Assembly (NCBI GenBank): GCA_016858145.1
Contig: JAEHOE010000086.1
Coordinates: forward strand, 1-64,000
DNA length: 64,000 bases
Reading direction: 5' to 3'
From: Edaphochlamys debaryana
Taxonomy: Eukaryota; Chlorophyta; Chlorophyceae; Chlamydomonadales
Numbering within the stretch: the stretch's first letter is position 1; each line of letters begins with the position of its first letter. The notes below the pieces were generated by a model. That model was not told the DNA's origin. It saw only the letters and a program-made list of their open reading frames with translations, and did not search any database. Positions 11,101-23,804 of the stretch are shown here, piece after piece. The position numbers and the translations under genes were made by a program.

Positions 11101-14100
11101 GGCTCATGAGGACTGGGAGGCGGCGCGGCAAGGCAGGGGCTGGGACAGACCCGAGGGCAGGGGGCACGTGAAGCCCTCCACCCTCCTTTCACCGCAGGCG
11201 ACTGGGGTCGCTGCGAGGGGACGTGGACGCCGGACAGCCTCCGCCCCTTCGACGGCACCCCGGGCAACGCGAGCACGCCCCCGCTGGACTGGGCCCCGCT
11301 GCTGGCGCGGGTCACCATGATGACCCATTGGGGCCTCACGGCGGACCGTAGCGGGTGGGCGACAGGGGGCGGGGCGGTTGGGTTGGGCGCAAGGGGGGAG
11401 GGGTGGAAGGGGTGGAAGGCGGGGGGCGGAAGCGGCGGGACGAGGGCCAGGGCCGGGCCAGGGGCAAGACAAGTGCCTCTTCAGCGGCAGCGCACACTGC
11501 GGACTAATCCTAGGCCTCACCTCACCACTAAAGTAGCGGGACAACCCGGGAGGGCGGTACAACGAAACCCAAGCCGAGGATCAAGGTCATGCTTGCTCGC
11601 CCCGCCCTTCTGCCTTCCCATCACCCTTCCTGCTTCCCATCACCCCTCCAGGCCGGAACACGCTGGAGGCTTCCTCTCCTGCCACAAGCCCGATCAGGTG
11701 TGTCTGAATCCGGCGAACATACGAAGCGGAGACTGAGACCGAGCACGCCTTACAGAGCGGGCTGCCTCACCAGTTATTGGCTGTATGCGGCTTAGTGCGC
11801 CGGTGTGTGTGCGGGGGGCCGGGGCGGGGCAGTGTGCTCGAGATCTCTCCGCTGCCCGTCCACTCTGCCGCTCAGCCTACCTCCCTGCCCCCTGTCACAC
11901 CACAGGACATTGTCATCCCCGCCCTGGTGGGGGACTACTTCTCACACTTCGCTGAGTGGAGCATTTGGCATCCCAAGCGGATAATACAGTGAGCAGGGCG
12001 ATGGAATTGAGAATGGGGCACAAGCGTCGAACGCCGTGGACAGGGCGAGAGAGTGCGGCATGGGAGTGGGGGCACGGAATGCGGAATGTTGGGATAGGGG
12101 CATGGGGCGAGGGCAAGAGGGTGCGCTTCTTCCTCCGTTGATGCGTTCATCATGGGTGGCGCGGGGTGCCCGTTGTCCGCCGCTTACCCGCCTTGGAACC
12201 GCCCCTCCCACCCCCACCTACCAGCCCCATCAACAAGACCATCCTCGCCTCCGTGGCAGGTGGGTCACTGGAGCGAGGGAGGTAACGAGGCACAGGGCGA
12301 GAAAGGGCTATTTCAAGTGGGGGCATCAGCACTCCTTCGCCCAAACCCGCCTACCACCTATGCCACACAATCACCACCACCCCCAGGCTCCCTGTGCGGC
12401 GCTGGGAGCGGCGATGAGCCCCCCTGCAAGGTGCGTGCGGACCAGAGGCGGCCGCCCGCCGCCATGCGCCCCGCTCCTACAGCGCCTGTCGCCCCAGCAG
12501 CCTTAGCAGGTGCAGCCTGTCCTGCCTCACGATTCCGGTCTCTGACCTCGTACCTACCCGCCCCTGCCCCCCACGGCACACACCTCACCCGCACTCCCAC
12601 ATTCACCTCAACCCCAGGACAAGTACTACTCTTTCGGGGTGCGGGAAGCGCTGTGGCTCACCCTTCGAGACAAGCCAGGATTCCAGGTCGGTAGTCGGTG
12701 TGGAGACTGGAGTGAGTGCGTTTTCTGGTGCCGGTGTGTCTATGTGACTCACGAGGGGCGTCTGCTCGGTGTGGTGGTTTGGGTGATCCTGTCAGCGGAC
12801 GCCAGCTGGGGCGGAGGCCAGCTGCGGCTATACAGAGCGCCCACGCCATACCCACAGGCCTCCCTTCCTCTTTCCATCGTCGGCCCTAACGCACCTCCGT
12901 CGCTGTCCGTGTAGGGAACACGCGCCTTAACGCCCTCCCCTCCCCCCTCCCACCTCTCCTCCCCCTTGCCCTCCCCCTCCCTCTTCCCTCCCCTGCCAGG
13001 TGGTCAAGCGGGCTCCCAACATGCCTCAGACCATGGCGGAGAGCGTCTTCTGCTTCGTGCCCACAGGTGCGTCGACAATGTCGAGGCTGTGGTCAAGTGC
13101 AGTGTCAGGTGGTGCGGTGCGACTCCGGTGACCAGTTTATGGTGTGTGCTGACCCTATCTTAGAGACGTGGTGTGAAACCGACAACCTGAGGCACACAGC
13201 TCACTGCCCTCCCTGCAGCTGTAAGGGTACCTCCACTGCCCCTCCCTCCCACACAGGCGCCGGCTACGGCAAGCGCAACACAATAGCCGCCACTCTGGGG
13301 TGCATCCCCGTCGTTATCGACGGTGAGGTCATATCTGCGCCGCGTGTTACTGGGCTGCAGGATGGCTCAAGAGTACGGTGCGGGCGCTAGAGATGGCATG
13401 GGATGGCCACCTGTGCTGGACGCGGCCTCAGCCCCACACTCTTCGCCCCCCACACACACCTCTTCCCAGGCTCATGCGAGCAGCCCCCCTCCCCCTCTCC
13501 CCTGCCCCCTCCCCCAGACCACGTGGCTCAGCCCTGGGAGCCGTTCCTGGATTGGAACTCATTCGGTGTGTGGATCCCGGAGGCCGACATAAACGCCACG
13601 GAGGCAATCCTGCGAGCATTCACTCCGGAGGAGAAGGCAGAGAAGATGGTAAGGGCGGGTGGGGAGAAGGAGCGGTGGAGCAAGGTTGGGTACCCGTCCT
13701 GCCGTAGCTGCTGAAGAGGCGAGGCCAGGTTTGTTGCTCCGCCTCAATCCCCTCAGCGCTATTCCAGCACAGAGGGCGGCGAACACCTACATGCTGCGAC
13801 CCCTTCCCCGCCCCCCCCCCCCCCCCCGCCCCCCCCCTTACAGCGCAAGCTCCACTGCGCCGCGATGCACCTGACCTGGTCCTCCGTGTTCGGGTCTGTG
13901 ATCGCGGGCGACAGCGGAGCCTGGGACGCGGTCGCCACCCTGGTCTGGATCCTGAGGGCCCGGGCGCGGAACCCGGGCGTGCCGGACCACCGGCTGCGGG
14001 AGGTGCGCCCAGGGGGGTTGGGGGGCATCGTGGGGGACCAAGGGGCTGGGCGCAGCCCGGAGAGGGCAGAAAGGCCAGGGGTGCACGCGGCAGCCACTTA

Positions 14101-15030
14101 AGGGCACCTACTTGTTCACAATTCGCCGCCCTGGCAGGTGGACCCCGACTTCGATGCCTTCATGGACTGCCGCACTCTGGTGCCCGGGACGGCAGCAGCT
14201 GGGGCCGCCTCGCCCCCAATGCCCAACTCTGCCCAAGTCACTCTGGTACAACCCGCCGCCGCCGCCGCGGAGGCAGTCACCTTCCCCCGCCGCACCTTCA
14301 CCACCGCAGCCTGGGCCGCGGCACGGGCGGCGGCAGGGGGGGCCGGTGGCGGCGGGGGGCTGGACATAGCACTGCCGGGCTTGGGGTCCGACCCGCGGGC
14401 GGGCGCGATGGAGGCGGCTCCGGGCGGAGGCAGCTGGGTGGTCGTACCCGGCGGACTCAACCTGACGTGAGAAGGGAGGGCGGCCAAGGGGTGTCCGGGA
14501 TAGCAGTCGCCCCGGGCACGGGAGGGCCGGGAAGCCATGCATGCAACGCGTCGGCAGGGCTTTAGAGCAGGGGAGCGGGGCAGTGGGGATTGGGAGGCCG
14601 CGGCAGACATGCAGCCCCACCGTGGCATGCGGTTTGCGTCGCGTTGTGCCTCTTTGCCTGAGCGATAGCGTGAACCGCCTCCGTCTTGCCGCACCCCCCG
14701 CCCCCACCAGGTCCCCCCTGTGCCTCCACCCGGGCGGCATTGTGGCTTATTCGGACGCGACGGGCCCCGTTGCGACCGTGGAGGAGATAAGGAAGGTGGG
14801 CCGCGCGCCGGGCTCGAGTGTGATGTGAAAGAGGAAGGTGGCGTGAACGCGGGGAGCATGTAGAAAGGGACATGCGCTTAGCCTTCTCCCCTTTTTCCTC
14901 ATCCGCGCAGACCCACTCCCCGGAGAACTGCCTGCCCCGCAATGTCAACCGCCCGGCGGGCTTTACCGCGGGCGGCTCCGCCACCTGCGTTCCGGGAGAG
15001 CCCGTCGCAAGCTGTGCAGTTCTGGTGTGA
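8139..15030 (+). CDS. EGF-like/exostosin (GT47) glycosyltransferase, type II copy A
   Basis: The model has 24 exons, 2469 nt and 822 aa: 8139-8265, 8371-8525, 8660-8709, 8964-9127, 9339-9492, 9645-9718, 9834-9906, 10047-10106, 10358-10445, 10682-10753, 11019-11079, 11198-11354, 11652-11697, 11906-11988, 12225-12259, 12387-12430, 12618-12686, 13000-13066, 13257-13322, 13518-13648, 13844-14002, 14138-14466, 14711-14795, 14911-15030. A signal or anchor segment (GRLLALVAALSLLTQC) lies near residues 25-40. Two EGF-like modules follow at about 166-241 (CTDHGTCHQEEGRCDCPRG; GFCHCFPGYYG). The exostosin domain spans about 270-600 (KIFIYEFPP, ADFFFIPG, DIVIPAL, VFCFVPTGAGYGKRN, LGCIPVVID, FLDWNSFGVWIPEADI). 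A roughly 220-residue C-terminal extension follows, including an Ala/Gly-rich exon 22. The likely site of action is the Golgi lumen; substrate is unknown. Intron 20 carries a long C run near 13811. Confidence 0.9.
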
Positions 15031-16263
15031 GCAGCAGCGGACGTTGGCCTCCTAGGGCCTTCGGCAGGCTAGACTGTTCATAAGTGTCGAGTGTACCCAG
15101 GGGCTCAGGTCCGTGGCGCACCGGAGGATAGCGGAGGACATGAACGAGTGGCGAGTGCAGACAGATCCAGCTAGCTAGCCAAGAGAGGACCCTGAAACGA
15201 CCATGTATAGTTCGCTCGGCCATCGCACTGGCCAGGCACGTTGAGCAACAAGAATAAGGAGGGCCTCCTCTAAGCTGGGTAGTTTGGGTGTCAGCTTCCT
15301 CCACGCTGTGCACTACTGGGGCCGAGCCCAGGGACTGCTGACAGGTGCTGACCACTGGTCCCATGCATGCTTGCACCGCGGGAAGCATGGGTGGTGCAGG
15401 GCTTGGGGTTAGGGAAGCTAACGGCATCGCGGTCTGCGCGACGTGTGTTTGGGGCTGCGGGGGCGAGGGTACGGCCCCGTACGGCAGCAACCCATGGGGA
15501 ACTCGGGACACGTGCGTGGTGAGGGGGGTGCCACGCAGCAAGGGACCCCGAGTGAGTTCCCCATACGCTGCGAAGCCAGGGCCCCGCCCCGGCGGGTGGG
15601 CGCGCCGGACGTGTGTGTGAGACCCAGGGCTCCATGACACCCGTGCCGGGGCGAAGCTGCCCAACTAGACTGGACGGGCCTCTTGGGGCCGTCAGGGGCC
15701 TTTCATCCGGCTCCCAATGTGAAGACTGACGAGGAGTATTTTTGGGCTTAGCCGCCGCCGGCTCTGCGGGCGGCGAAGTCCCCCAGGAGTACCCCGTGTC
15801 GGCGTGCCGCGTGCCTGCGTCCGCTCAAACTTGGCATCAGGTTCAGTCCGTGCGCTGTGGGGCGTGCTTGATTGCGCGGCCCCAGTGCTGCCCGGCCTCG
15901 CAGGGTTTGGGGCTCAGCCCTTTTCCCTGTCCTGAGGAGGACACCTTGTGATGTCGTGAGGTCCCTGCCCCCGGCCTTCCCCCGGGTCTCCCGTCCCCGC
16001 AAACGGAGCCAAGCCAATTGCCGCAGACTACGGACTACCAAGGAGTTAAGCCGCGCTCGGCCCTAACTGCATGGTACACCCCCCCTACACCGCCGATGCA
16101 ATCAACAATGCCGAACACGCCGGCAGCTAAGACTGAACACCCCTCACGTAGTCGCTCCATTGCCAGCGGTCCAATGCCAGCGGGTATGATACGGTCGGCT
16201 GACATGGTTGCTTCGCAGCGCAGTTTTTGACGCTCTCGCCCCGAATCCTGTAAGCGGGACGAG
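15031..16263. other. Intergenic region between the tandem type II genes
   Basis: It begins with a 3' leader (GCAGCAGCGGACGTTGGCCT) shared with the region after 23316, so the two type II genes keep related 3' flanks. I see no spliceable gene. Open frames here lack coding signals. The right end carries the shared 43-bp promoter block. Confidence 0.6.
16221..16263 (+). promoter_or_regulatory. Shared proximal promoter/5' leader of the type II genes, copy 2
   Basis: This block is identical by eye to 8096-8138 and abuts the second type II start codon. The match continues through exon 1, so it is part of the tandem duplication and possibly a retained regulatory block. Confidence 0.4.
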
Positions 16264-19200
16264 ATGAGATGCTGTTACAAAGCTGCCACGCTTAGCGGAG
16301 GGCGCACGGCTGAAGCGGGCCATCGGGCTTACATTGGAGGTCTCTTGGCCCTCGTCGCGGCGCTTTCGCTCTTGACACAATGCAGCACGGGTAAGAGATT
16401 CGGTTCAGCATTTGAGGATGGCCTCATGAGGTCCGCGCGAACACAATTGGCCGACCGGGTTGACGCGTAGTTGCACCAACCTGGGCAGGTGGTGCCTCTG
16501 GGCGCTTACGAGGTCCCAGTGAAGGCAAGGAGCCTTGGCGCAGCAGTTTGAGCGACCCTGCGCTGGGTCGGGATGGCCGTCGGCTGCTCTACCGCAAGCT
16601 CAGCTATGAGGAGATCTTTTCATATTGGCGGCGCACGGTGGGTGTGGGGGAAGGGGAGGCGGAGGAAGCGGGGGAAACCGCTAGCCAACTGACATGAAGG
16701 GGCGTTGGGGCACCAGGGCGACTTGGTACCCTACCTGAGGTCCCCTGCTCTGCACCCAACCTTACGTCCTCCAGTACGGCAACTGGTCACTTGAGATCCA
16801 CGAGCACCTCGTGACTGCCTTCAAGTGGGGCGAGGAGGGAGCAGGGGGGAAGGGAGCAGGGGGAACGCAGGCACTGTCCGGCGGTTGAGCAGGCTGGTGC
16901 GGGAGGGGGTGGCACTACGAAGCCAAGTCGCCACAGGGTGAAGAAGCAGGGCAAGGCAGCGTAGGGAGGGGGAATGCAGGCGAGTCTAAGGGGGTGTGGT
17001 AACTTGCACCGCGGGCATCGCGGGCATAGCTCCGCCTCCTCCGGCTCCTTCTCCCCGTGGCGCTAGCGCCCCGACCTCTCCCGCCCCGCCCCCACCCCCA
17101 GGCTCAAGCTGCAGTCCAGCCCCGAGGGCGCGGCCGCCTGGGACCGCCCCCCGCCCTCCGACTTGGCCTTCCTCGATGCCTACTACTTCCTGCGGGGGCT
17201 CACTAAAGCGCAGATGCCCCCGGCGCCGGGGTGGACCCCCGAGCGGGACAGGTGCCCCAAGGGTGAGCCCCATTGAAGGAAGTGTGTCTTCAGGACAATG
17301 GGTCCGCAGCAGGTCAGGAAGGGCTCAAGCTGCGAGAGCTCCTCTCTCTGTGTGTGACCACCGACCAACCCCACGCTTCGTCTCCCTGACCCTCGGCCCT
17401 TGTTCGCGCCCGCAACAGGCTGTACCGACCACGGCACGTGCCACCAGGAGGAGGGCCGCTGCGACTGCCCCCGCGGCCGCACCGGCCCCAACTGCTCCCA
17501 GCCGCTGGACACCCCTTTCACCGAGTGGTGCCTGGAGGACATAACTTCGCAACGCATCATGCGCGAAGATTGGTGAGGGGCTGACGAGGAGTCTCCACTT
17601 CGTTCTGTGTGTTAGGGAACGAGGAAACCGTAAGCAAGCGGAAAGCCCGGCCAGACTCCAAAGGTCTGAGGCGCCAACTGCTCCTGACATACTGTGTGTG
17701 TGGGCAATACGCTTTCCTGCGCATCCCTTGTCCGTCCCCTTTTTGCCAGTTACCCCTCCCCTTCTTACTCAGCCCCTCGTCCCGCCCGCCCTGCCCTACT
17801 GTCCGCACCCTCAGTGTCAACTCTTGCAACCAGAGAGGTTCCTGTATCAATGGCTTCTGCCATTGCTTCCCGGGATACTACGGAGCAGGTGAGGGGCCAG
17901 GGCAGCAGTGGTGTGATACAGGTGTAAAGTGCTTGGCCATAAGCCGCCGCACCACCCAATTGGGGCCCATTACCATATGCCCCCCCCCCCTCCCCGTCCC
18001 AGACTGCTCCATCAGTATGGACTGGGACGCCTCCCCCGCCCCTCGCCCCGTGCTGCTGCAGGGCCTGGGCTACGAGTGAGCGGGGGGACGGGTGGGCGGG
18101 CGGGGCGGAAGGACGGGCAGGCACGCGCAACGGAGGATGGGGCTGGGCATTGCGGCCTCCCGCTTCGATCGGTCAGACTCCAGCTCCCTCCGCCCCAGGA
18201 TCAACCCCCGCGGCCCCAAGTTCTTTGTGTACGAGTTCCCGCCGCAGTACAATGTCTGGTGGGGGTGGGGGCGGGCCGGGGGCGGGGGCCAGGGCCGGAG
18301 GCAGACTGGCTGACGGGGGAGACCGGCTGGCCGAGACCGGGTCGCTCCCGCTCGGGACAATTGAGGGGGACTGCGGAGCCCCGGAGGAGGGGAAGTGTCG
18401 AGGTTCTGGCTTGGTGCGCTGAGGGCCTCCTGGTGCAGAGGCAGGCCTGCAGCCGGAGCCGCATCCACTGCAGCACTCAGGGACGGTGCACTTAAAACCC
18501 CTGCGCTTCTTTGCCAGGAGCCTGATGTGGGTCGACCGGTCCAACAACATGGCTCTGTGGGAGCGGATCACCAGCCTGCGCCTGAGGACCCTGAACCCAG
18601 AAGAGGTGTGTGTAGTTGGAGTCAGGGAAGGTGTGGGCGGTGATGCAGTTTGGGGCCGAGCCCACGCATAGATGTGGGGGCACAGCCCATGGCACAATCG
18701 AGTCATCTCACAATACCTGGTTTCTTCACCCCCACACCTTCAGGCCGATTACTTCTTCCTCCCGGGCTGCCTGCGCGGCTGCAGCCGGTGGAGGGGCAAG
18801 TTCGAGTACATCCTGGTGGGAACCAGGGGGCGAGTGGGGGCGGCTGTGTGCGCAGGGATTGAGTAGGATGGGGAGGAGGAGGGCAAAAGCTGATATCTGA
18901 AGCAGGCGTGCGTTGTGTGCTTGCCACCGGGCTTTGGTATGCCCGGGGGTCAAAGACGACCGGATGCCCCCTTGTCCGAGCCTTACTCCCCCCTCTCCTC
19001 CTTCCTCAGCAACACTACGGGCGGTACTGGGAGCGGCGGGGCGGGAAAGACCACATCGTCACAGCCATGGGTGGGTCTGGGCGCGGGAGGGGGGGAGGGC
19101 GCCGGGGGCAACCAGCCCAAGGGGGGCCGGATTTGCGCCGGGGCAGAGCTTCCGCCTTCCTGCTTGCGCTGGGCGCAGGAATGAAGCGCAGCGCCTCCTG

Positions 19201-22200
19201 CCCTTGGACTCGTATCACACCACCCCTCCGTCCCGCCCCCACTACAGTACCCTCCTCTTTATCCTCCCGTAGGTGACTGGGGCCGATGTGAGATCAACTG
19301 GGTGCCGCAGGCCTACCGTTCCTTCGACGGGTTCCCGGGCAACGCCACCGTGCCCTCTGTGGACGTGGGGCCCCTCATGGAGCGGGTGACGGTGCTGCAC
19401 CACTGGGGACTCACGGCGGACCGAACCGGGTGGGCAGCAGGGGGCGGGGCGGATGGGAGTAGGCAGCGCGTGTAGCTGGCAGGGGTAGGCCAAGTGGGGG
19501 ACTCCAGGTGACCAGACCCCCGCGACAGAGGAGGTCGGTGCAGTGGTGCTGGACCCGCGGCCATTGACCGAGGTTGCTTATGCTCGTCCCGCGTGCCTTC
19601 TTGCATCCCCCCCTCCAGGGGCGCTTCAGCTCGATTGTACGAGCCCTGCCACAAGCCCGATCACGTAAGTCGTTGTTGTTCGTGGTGTGTGGGGGTGGGG
19701 GGGCTGATGGCCAAAGCCAGGTGAACACGGCCGCCCTGTCTGACCGTCGACGTTGTGCATCGGTGCTTACGCCGAGGCCCGGTAGCATGCGGCCCAGTGC
19801 TCGTGTGCTGACCCTATGTTGGTAGCTTGTAAGCAGAAGCTGCCTGGAAGGGCTGATCGGAGGCACGCTGCGCCGCGGCCCAGGGCAAACCCCAGTATTG
19901 CCCGGTGCTCGTGGGGTGCAGCGTGGGGGGCATTGTGCTTGAGGTCTCTCAGCTACGCGTCTGCTCTGCCGCTCAGCCTACCTCCCTGCCCCCTGTCACA
20001 CCTCAGGACATTGTCATCCCCGCCCTGGTGGACCACTATTTCTCTCAATTTGCCGAGTGGAGCATTTGGCACCCCAAGCGGAAAATGCAGTGAGCAGGGC
20101 GCGAGAGTGCGGCTTGGGGGTACTGCCAGGCAGCCCATCTGCTGCTGCGTCCTCCGTGGATGGGCGGGCCAACATGGGTAGAGCAAAGCCTTGAAAGGGG
20201 GGGGGGGCAGAGTGGGCAGTGGCTGCTCCTCATGCGGGCTCTCCATTGTCCGCCGCTTCCCGATTTCCCGCCTCGACGTCCCTACCCTCACCCCCAGCCC
20301 CATCAGCAAGACCGTCCTGGCCTCAGTGGCAGGTGGGGCATCGCCACAAGGGAGGGGACAGGGCACGGGGCGAGCCTGGGCTGCTTTGAAGTGGGCGCCT
20401 GTACACTCCTTCTCCCAAAGCCGCCTACCACCTCTGCAACACAATCTCCTCCACCCCCAGGATCCCTGTGCGGCGGGGGGAGAAACGAGGAGCCCCCCTG
20501 CACGGTGCGAGCGGGCCAGGGGGAGGGGGGGGGGCGACGGCGACGGGAACGCCCGCCGCCATGCGCCCCCCGCCTACTGCGTCTGTCGCCCCAGCAGCCT
20601 AAGCCAATGCCCGTCTTCTCAACTGCCCCCAAACCTTCCCCTCCCTGCATGCCTCCCACGCATCCCGCCCCCAGGAAAACTTCTACTCTCTCGGCGTTCG
20701 GGGAGCGCTGTGGCTGCTGCTTCGAGACAAGCCCTTATTTCAGGTCGGTAGTCCGCGTGGTGGACTAGGGCGAGTGCGCCTTTATGGTGATTAGCTCGAC
20801 CATCGCCGGAAGACGGCCGTACGCACGGGAAGTCGGTGACTTCATTAGGCTTCGCTACTGACGTCATTGGACCGTCTGCGACATATGTTGGGCTGGAGAC
20901 GTCGTCGCAATGACGTCGCGGGGACCAATGGGGCTCGCCCTTTCGTGTTGATTGAAGGGGGGCCTCCTGCACGGCCCTCGGCCATCCCACCTCATCCCCC
21001 CCTAACCCCCTTTCCCACTCCTTGCCCCACCCCCCCATCCTTTCAGGTGGTCAAGCGGTCTCCCAACATCATCCAGCTCATGACGGAGAGCGTGTTCTGC
21101 TTCACGCCCACCGGTATGTAGACCCCGATGGGATGGGCGCGATGAGATGGGCGGTGTGAGGCCCAGGCAGCATGGTTGCAGTGCTAGTTGCCGGCAGCAG
21201 CAGTGCAGCTGCCAGATGTCCGGCAGGGGCGGGGGCAGGGGCCCACGGCGGTGTAGGGCAGGGTGAAGTCGCCGAGCTTATGCGGAGGGCAATGGCCCGA
21301 CTTCTGCGGTGGGCGCAAGAAGGTCTCGATAGCTTCAGGTTCGGCCCCGCGATCAGCCACGGCTTACCACTGCCCCTTCCGGCCGCCCTGAAGTCCTTCA
21401 TCCGGCCACACAGCCCACTGCCCTCCCTGCAGCTCTGATGGCACCTCCACTGCCCCTCCCTCCCACACAGGCGCCGGCTACGGCAAGCGCAACGTAATGG
21501 CTGCCACCCTGGGGTGCATCCCCGTCGTCATCAACGGTCAGTGCTCCTGCGTGCCGCGTGTGGCTGGGCTTCAGATGGGTTCAAGAGTATCGTTGTCGTC
21601 TAGAGCGCGCCGGAGATGGCATGGGATACCCCCCTGTGCTGGACGCGGCCTCAGGCCCCCCTTCTTCCCCCCCCCTCTTCCCCCCCCTCTTCCCTGCCCC
21701 CTCCCCCCAGACCACGTGGCTCAGCCCTGGGAGCCGTTCCTGGATTGGAACTCGTTCGGTGTGTGGATCCCGGAGGCCGACATAAACGCCACGGAGGCAA
21801 TCCTGCGGGCATTTACTCCGGAGGAGAAGGCAGAGAAGATGGTAAGGGCGGGTGGGGAGAAGGAGCGGTGGAGCAAGGATGGGTACCAGTCCTGCCGTAG
21901 CTGCTGAAGAGGCGAGGCAAGGATAGTTGATCCGCCTCAATCTCCTCAGCACTATTCCAGCACAGAGGGCGGCGAACACCTACATGCTGCAAACCCCTCC
22001 CCGCCGCCACCCCCCGCCCCACCCCCCGTTCAGCGCAAGCTCCACTGCGCCGCGATGCACCTGACCTGGTCCTCCGTGTTCGGGTCTGTGATCGCGGGCG
22101 ACAGCGGAGCCTGGGACGCGGTCGCCACCCTGGTCTGGATCCTGAGGGCCCGGGCGCGGAACCCGGGCGTGCCGGACCACCGGCTGAGGGAGGTGCGCCC

Positions 22201-23316
22201 AGGGGGGTTGGGGGGCATCGTGGGGGACCAAGGGGCTGGGCGCAGCCCGGAGAGGGCAGAAAGGCCGGGGGTGCACGCGGCAGCCACTTAAGGGCACCTA
22301 CTTGTTCACAATCTTCCCTTCCTTTTCGCTTCCCCACCTCCCCGCCCTGGCAGGTGGACCCTGACTTCGATGCCTTCATGGACTGCCGCACTCTGGTGCC
22401 CGGGACGGCAGCAACTGGGCCCGCCTCGCCCCCAATGCCCAACTCTGCGCAAGTCACCCTGGTACAACCCGCCGCCGCCGCCGCGGAGGCAGTCACCTTC
22501 CCCCGCCGCACCTTCACCACCGCAGCCTGGGCCGCGGCACGGGCGGCGGCAGGGGGGGCCGGTGGCGGCGGGGGGCTGGACATAGCACTGCCGGGCTTGG
22601 GGTCCGACCCGCGGGCGGGCGCGACGGAGGCGGCTCCGGGCGGGGGCAGCTGGGTGGTCGTACCCGGCGGAATCAACCTGACGTGAGAAGGGAGGGCGGC
22701 CAAGGGTGGTGCGGGGTAGCAGCCGCCCTGGGCACGGGAGGGCCGGGAAGCCATGCATGCAACGCGTCGGCAGGGCTTTAGAGCAGGGGAGCGGGGCAGT
22801 GGGGATTGGGAGGCCGCGGCAGACATGCAGCCCCACCGTGGCATGCGGTTTGCGTCGCGTTGTGCTTTGCCGCCGGAGCAATGACGTGGACCGCCTCCGT
22901 CTTGCCGCGCCCCCCGCCCCCACCAGGTCCCCCCTGTGCCTCCACCAGCACGCGGGTGTGGCCTACACAGACCCACAGTGGGCTGTCGCAAGCGTGGCAG
23001 AGCTTAGAAAGGTGAGGCAGCGTGCTCTGACGCAGGGGAAGTTGAGGTAACTAAGATGTTGGGTGGTAGGAGCATGTGGGCAACCAATCAATTGGTGTCT
23101 GTACGTCCTGGGGTGCCGCCCGTGTCGCGCTGCGAATCCCGTAAACCTTACGCCTGCCGGCTCCTCCTCCCACCTCCACCTGCCTCATCCGCGCAGACCC
23201 ACTCCCCGGAGAACTGCCTGCCCCGCGACGTCCACCGCCCGGGGCTGTTCTTCGCCGGCGGCTCCGCTACCTGCACCCCGGGCGAGCCCGTCACCAAGTG
23301 CGCCGTGCTGGTGTGA
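16264..23316 (+). CDS. EGF-like/exostosin (GT47) glycosyltransferase, type II copy B
   Basis: The model has 24 exons, 2460 nt and 819 aa, with the same intron positions as the upstream paralogue: 16264-16390, 16489-16637, 16775-16824, 17102-17262, 17419-17572, 17815-17888, 18003-18075, 18199-18258, 18518-18605, 18744-18815, 19010-19070, 19273-19429, 19619-19664, 20007-20089, 20298-20332, 20461-20504, 20675-20743, 21047-21113, 21471-21536, 21711-21841, 22034-22192, 22354-22682, 22927-23011, 23197-23316. The order is anchor, paired EGF-like modules (CTDHGTCHQEEGRCDCPRG; NGFCHCFPGYYG), exostosin core (KFFVYEFPPQYNVW, DIVIPALVDHYF, VFCFTPTGAGYGKRN, LGCIPVVIN) and C-terminal extension. Most introns have diverged from copy A, but exons 20-22 and their introns are almost identical. 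It is intact and so probably functional. Confidence 0.9.
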
Positions 23317-23411
23317 GCAGCAGCGGACGTTGGCCTCCCAGGACCGGGTGTTGTGCAGGTGTAGTTAGAGTGTTTGCGTGTTTGCGAGAACCCTGGGGTT
23401 GCAACCACGCC

Positions 23412-23450
23412 CCACGCCACAACAAAGCGCTTTGCTACGTTAATGTCTTC
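23412..23450 (+). repeat. Short dispersed repeat R2
   Basis: A diverged copy of the 40-50 bp element at 7111, with CAAAGCGCTTTGCTACGTTA in place of the usual core. The palindromic centre AAAGCGCTTT is kept by compensating changes. Confidence 0.6.
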
Positions 23451-23776
23451 AGACCCTGGGTTTGGGTTCCGGTCAGAGACGACAGAGTGAAGGCTACGAC
23501 GTTGAGGGGAAAAGAACTTGACGAACGGAGCTGAAGGGTTCGGGATCAGTGCGAGACAAGGCGAGCGCTAAGACGCGCTAGGCGAGCAGGGCAAGGCAGG
23601 TAGGCGCTAGGCGCGGTGGGCGCTGGGCGGTGGGCATTGAGTGCTGACGGGTGGCCATACCGGAGGCTAGGAGGCGGTGTGCCTGGGCGGACAGGAGAAC
23701 CTACGCTGGATTGGGGCAGGGCTTGAAGGGAAGCGAGTGCCAGTGCAGCGGGGCGGGGCGGCGAAGAGCGTATCGA

Positions 23777-23804
23777 CGAGGCGCCCGGGGCCCCGGGCGC
23801 CTCG
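23777..23804. repeat. Perfect 28-bp GC palindrome
   Basis: The left arm CGAGGCGCCCGGGG is followed directly by its exact reverse complement, with no spacer. Such a sequence can extrude as a cruciform or fold as a hairpin in RNA. It is not inside any gene model. Confidence 0.9.

Noticed and set aside
21813..22991. Minus-strand ORF of 392 codons antisense to the second type II gene
   Set aside because: It covers several well-supported exons and introns of the plus-strand gene and arises from GC-rich codon bias; a parallel antisense ORF occurs in the paralogue at 14116-14859.
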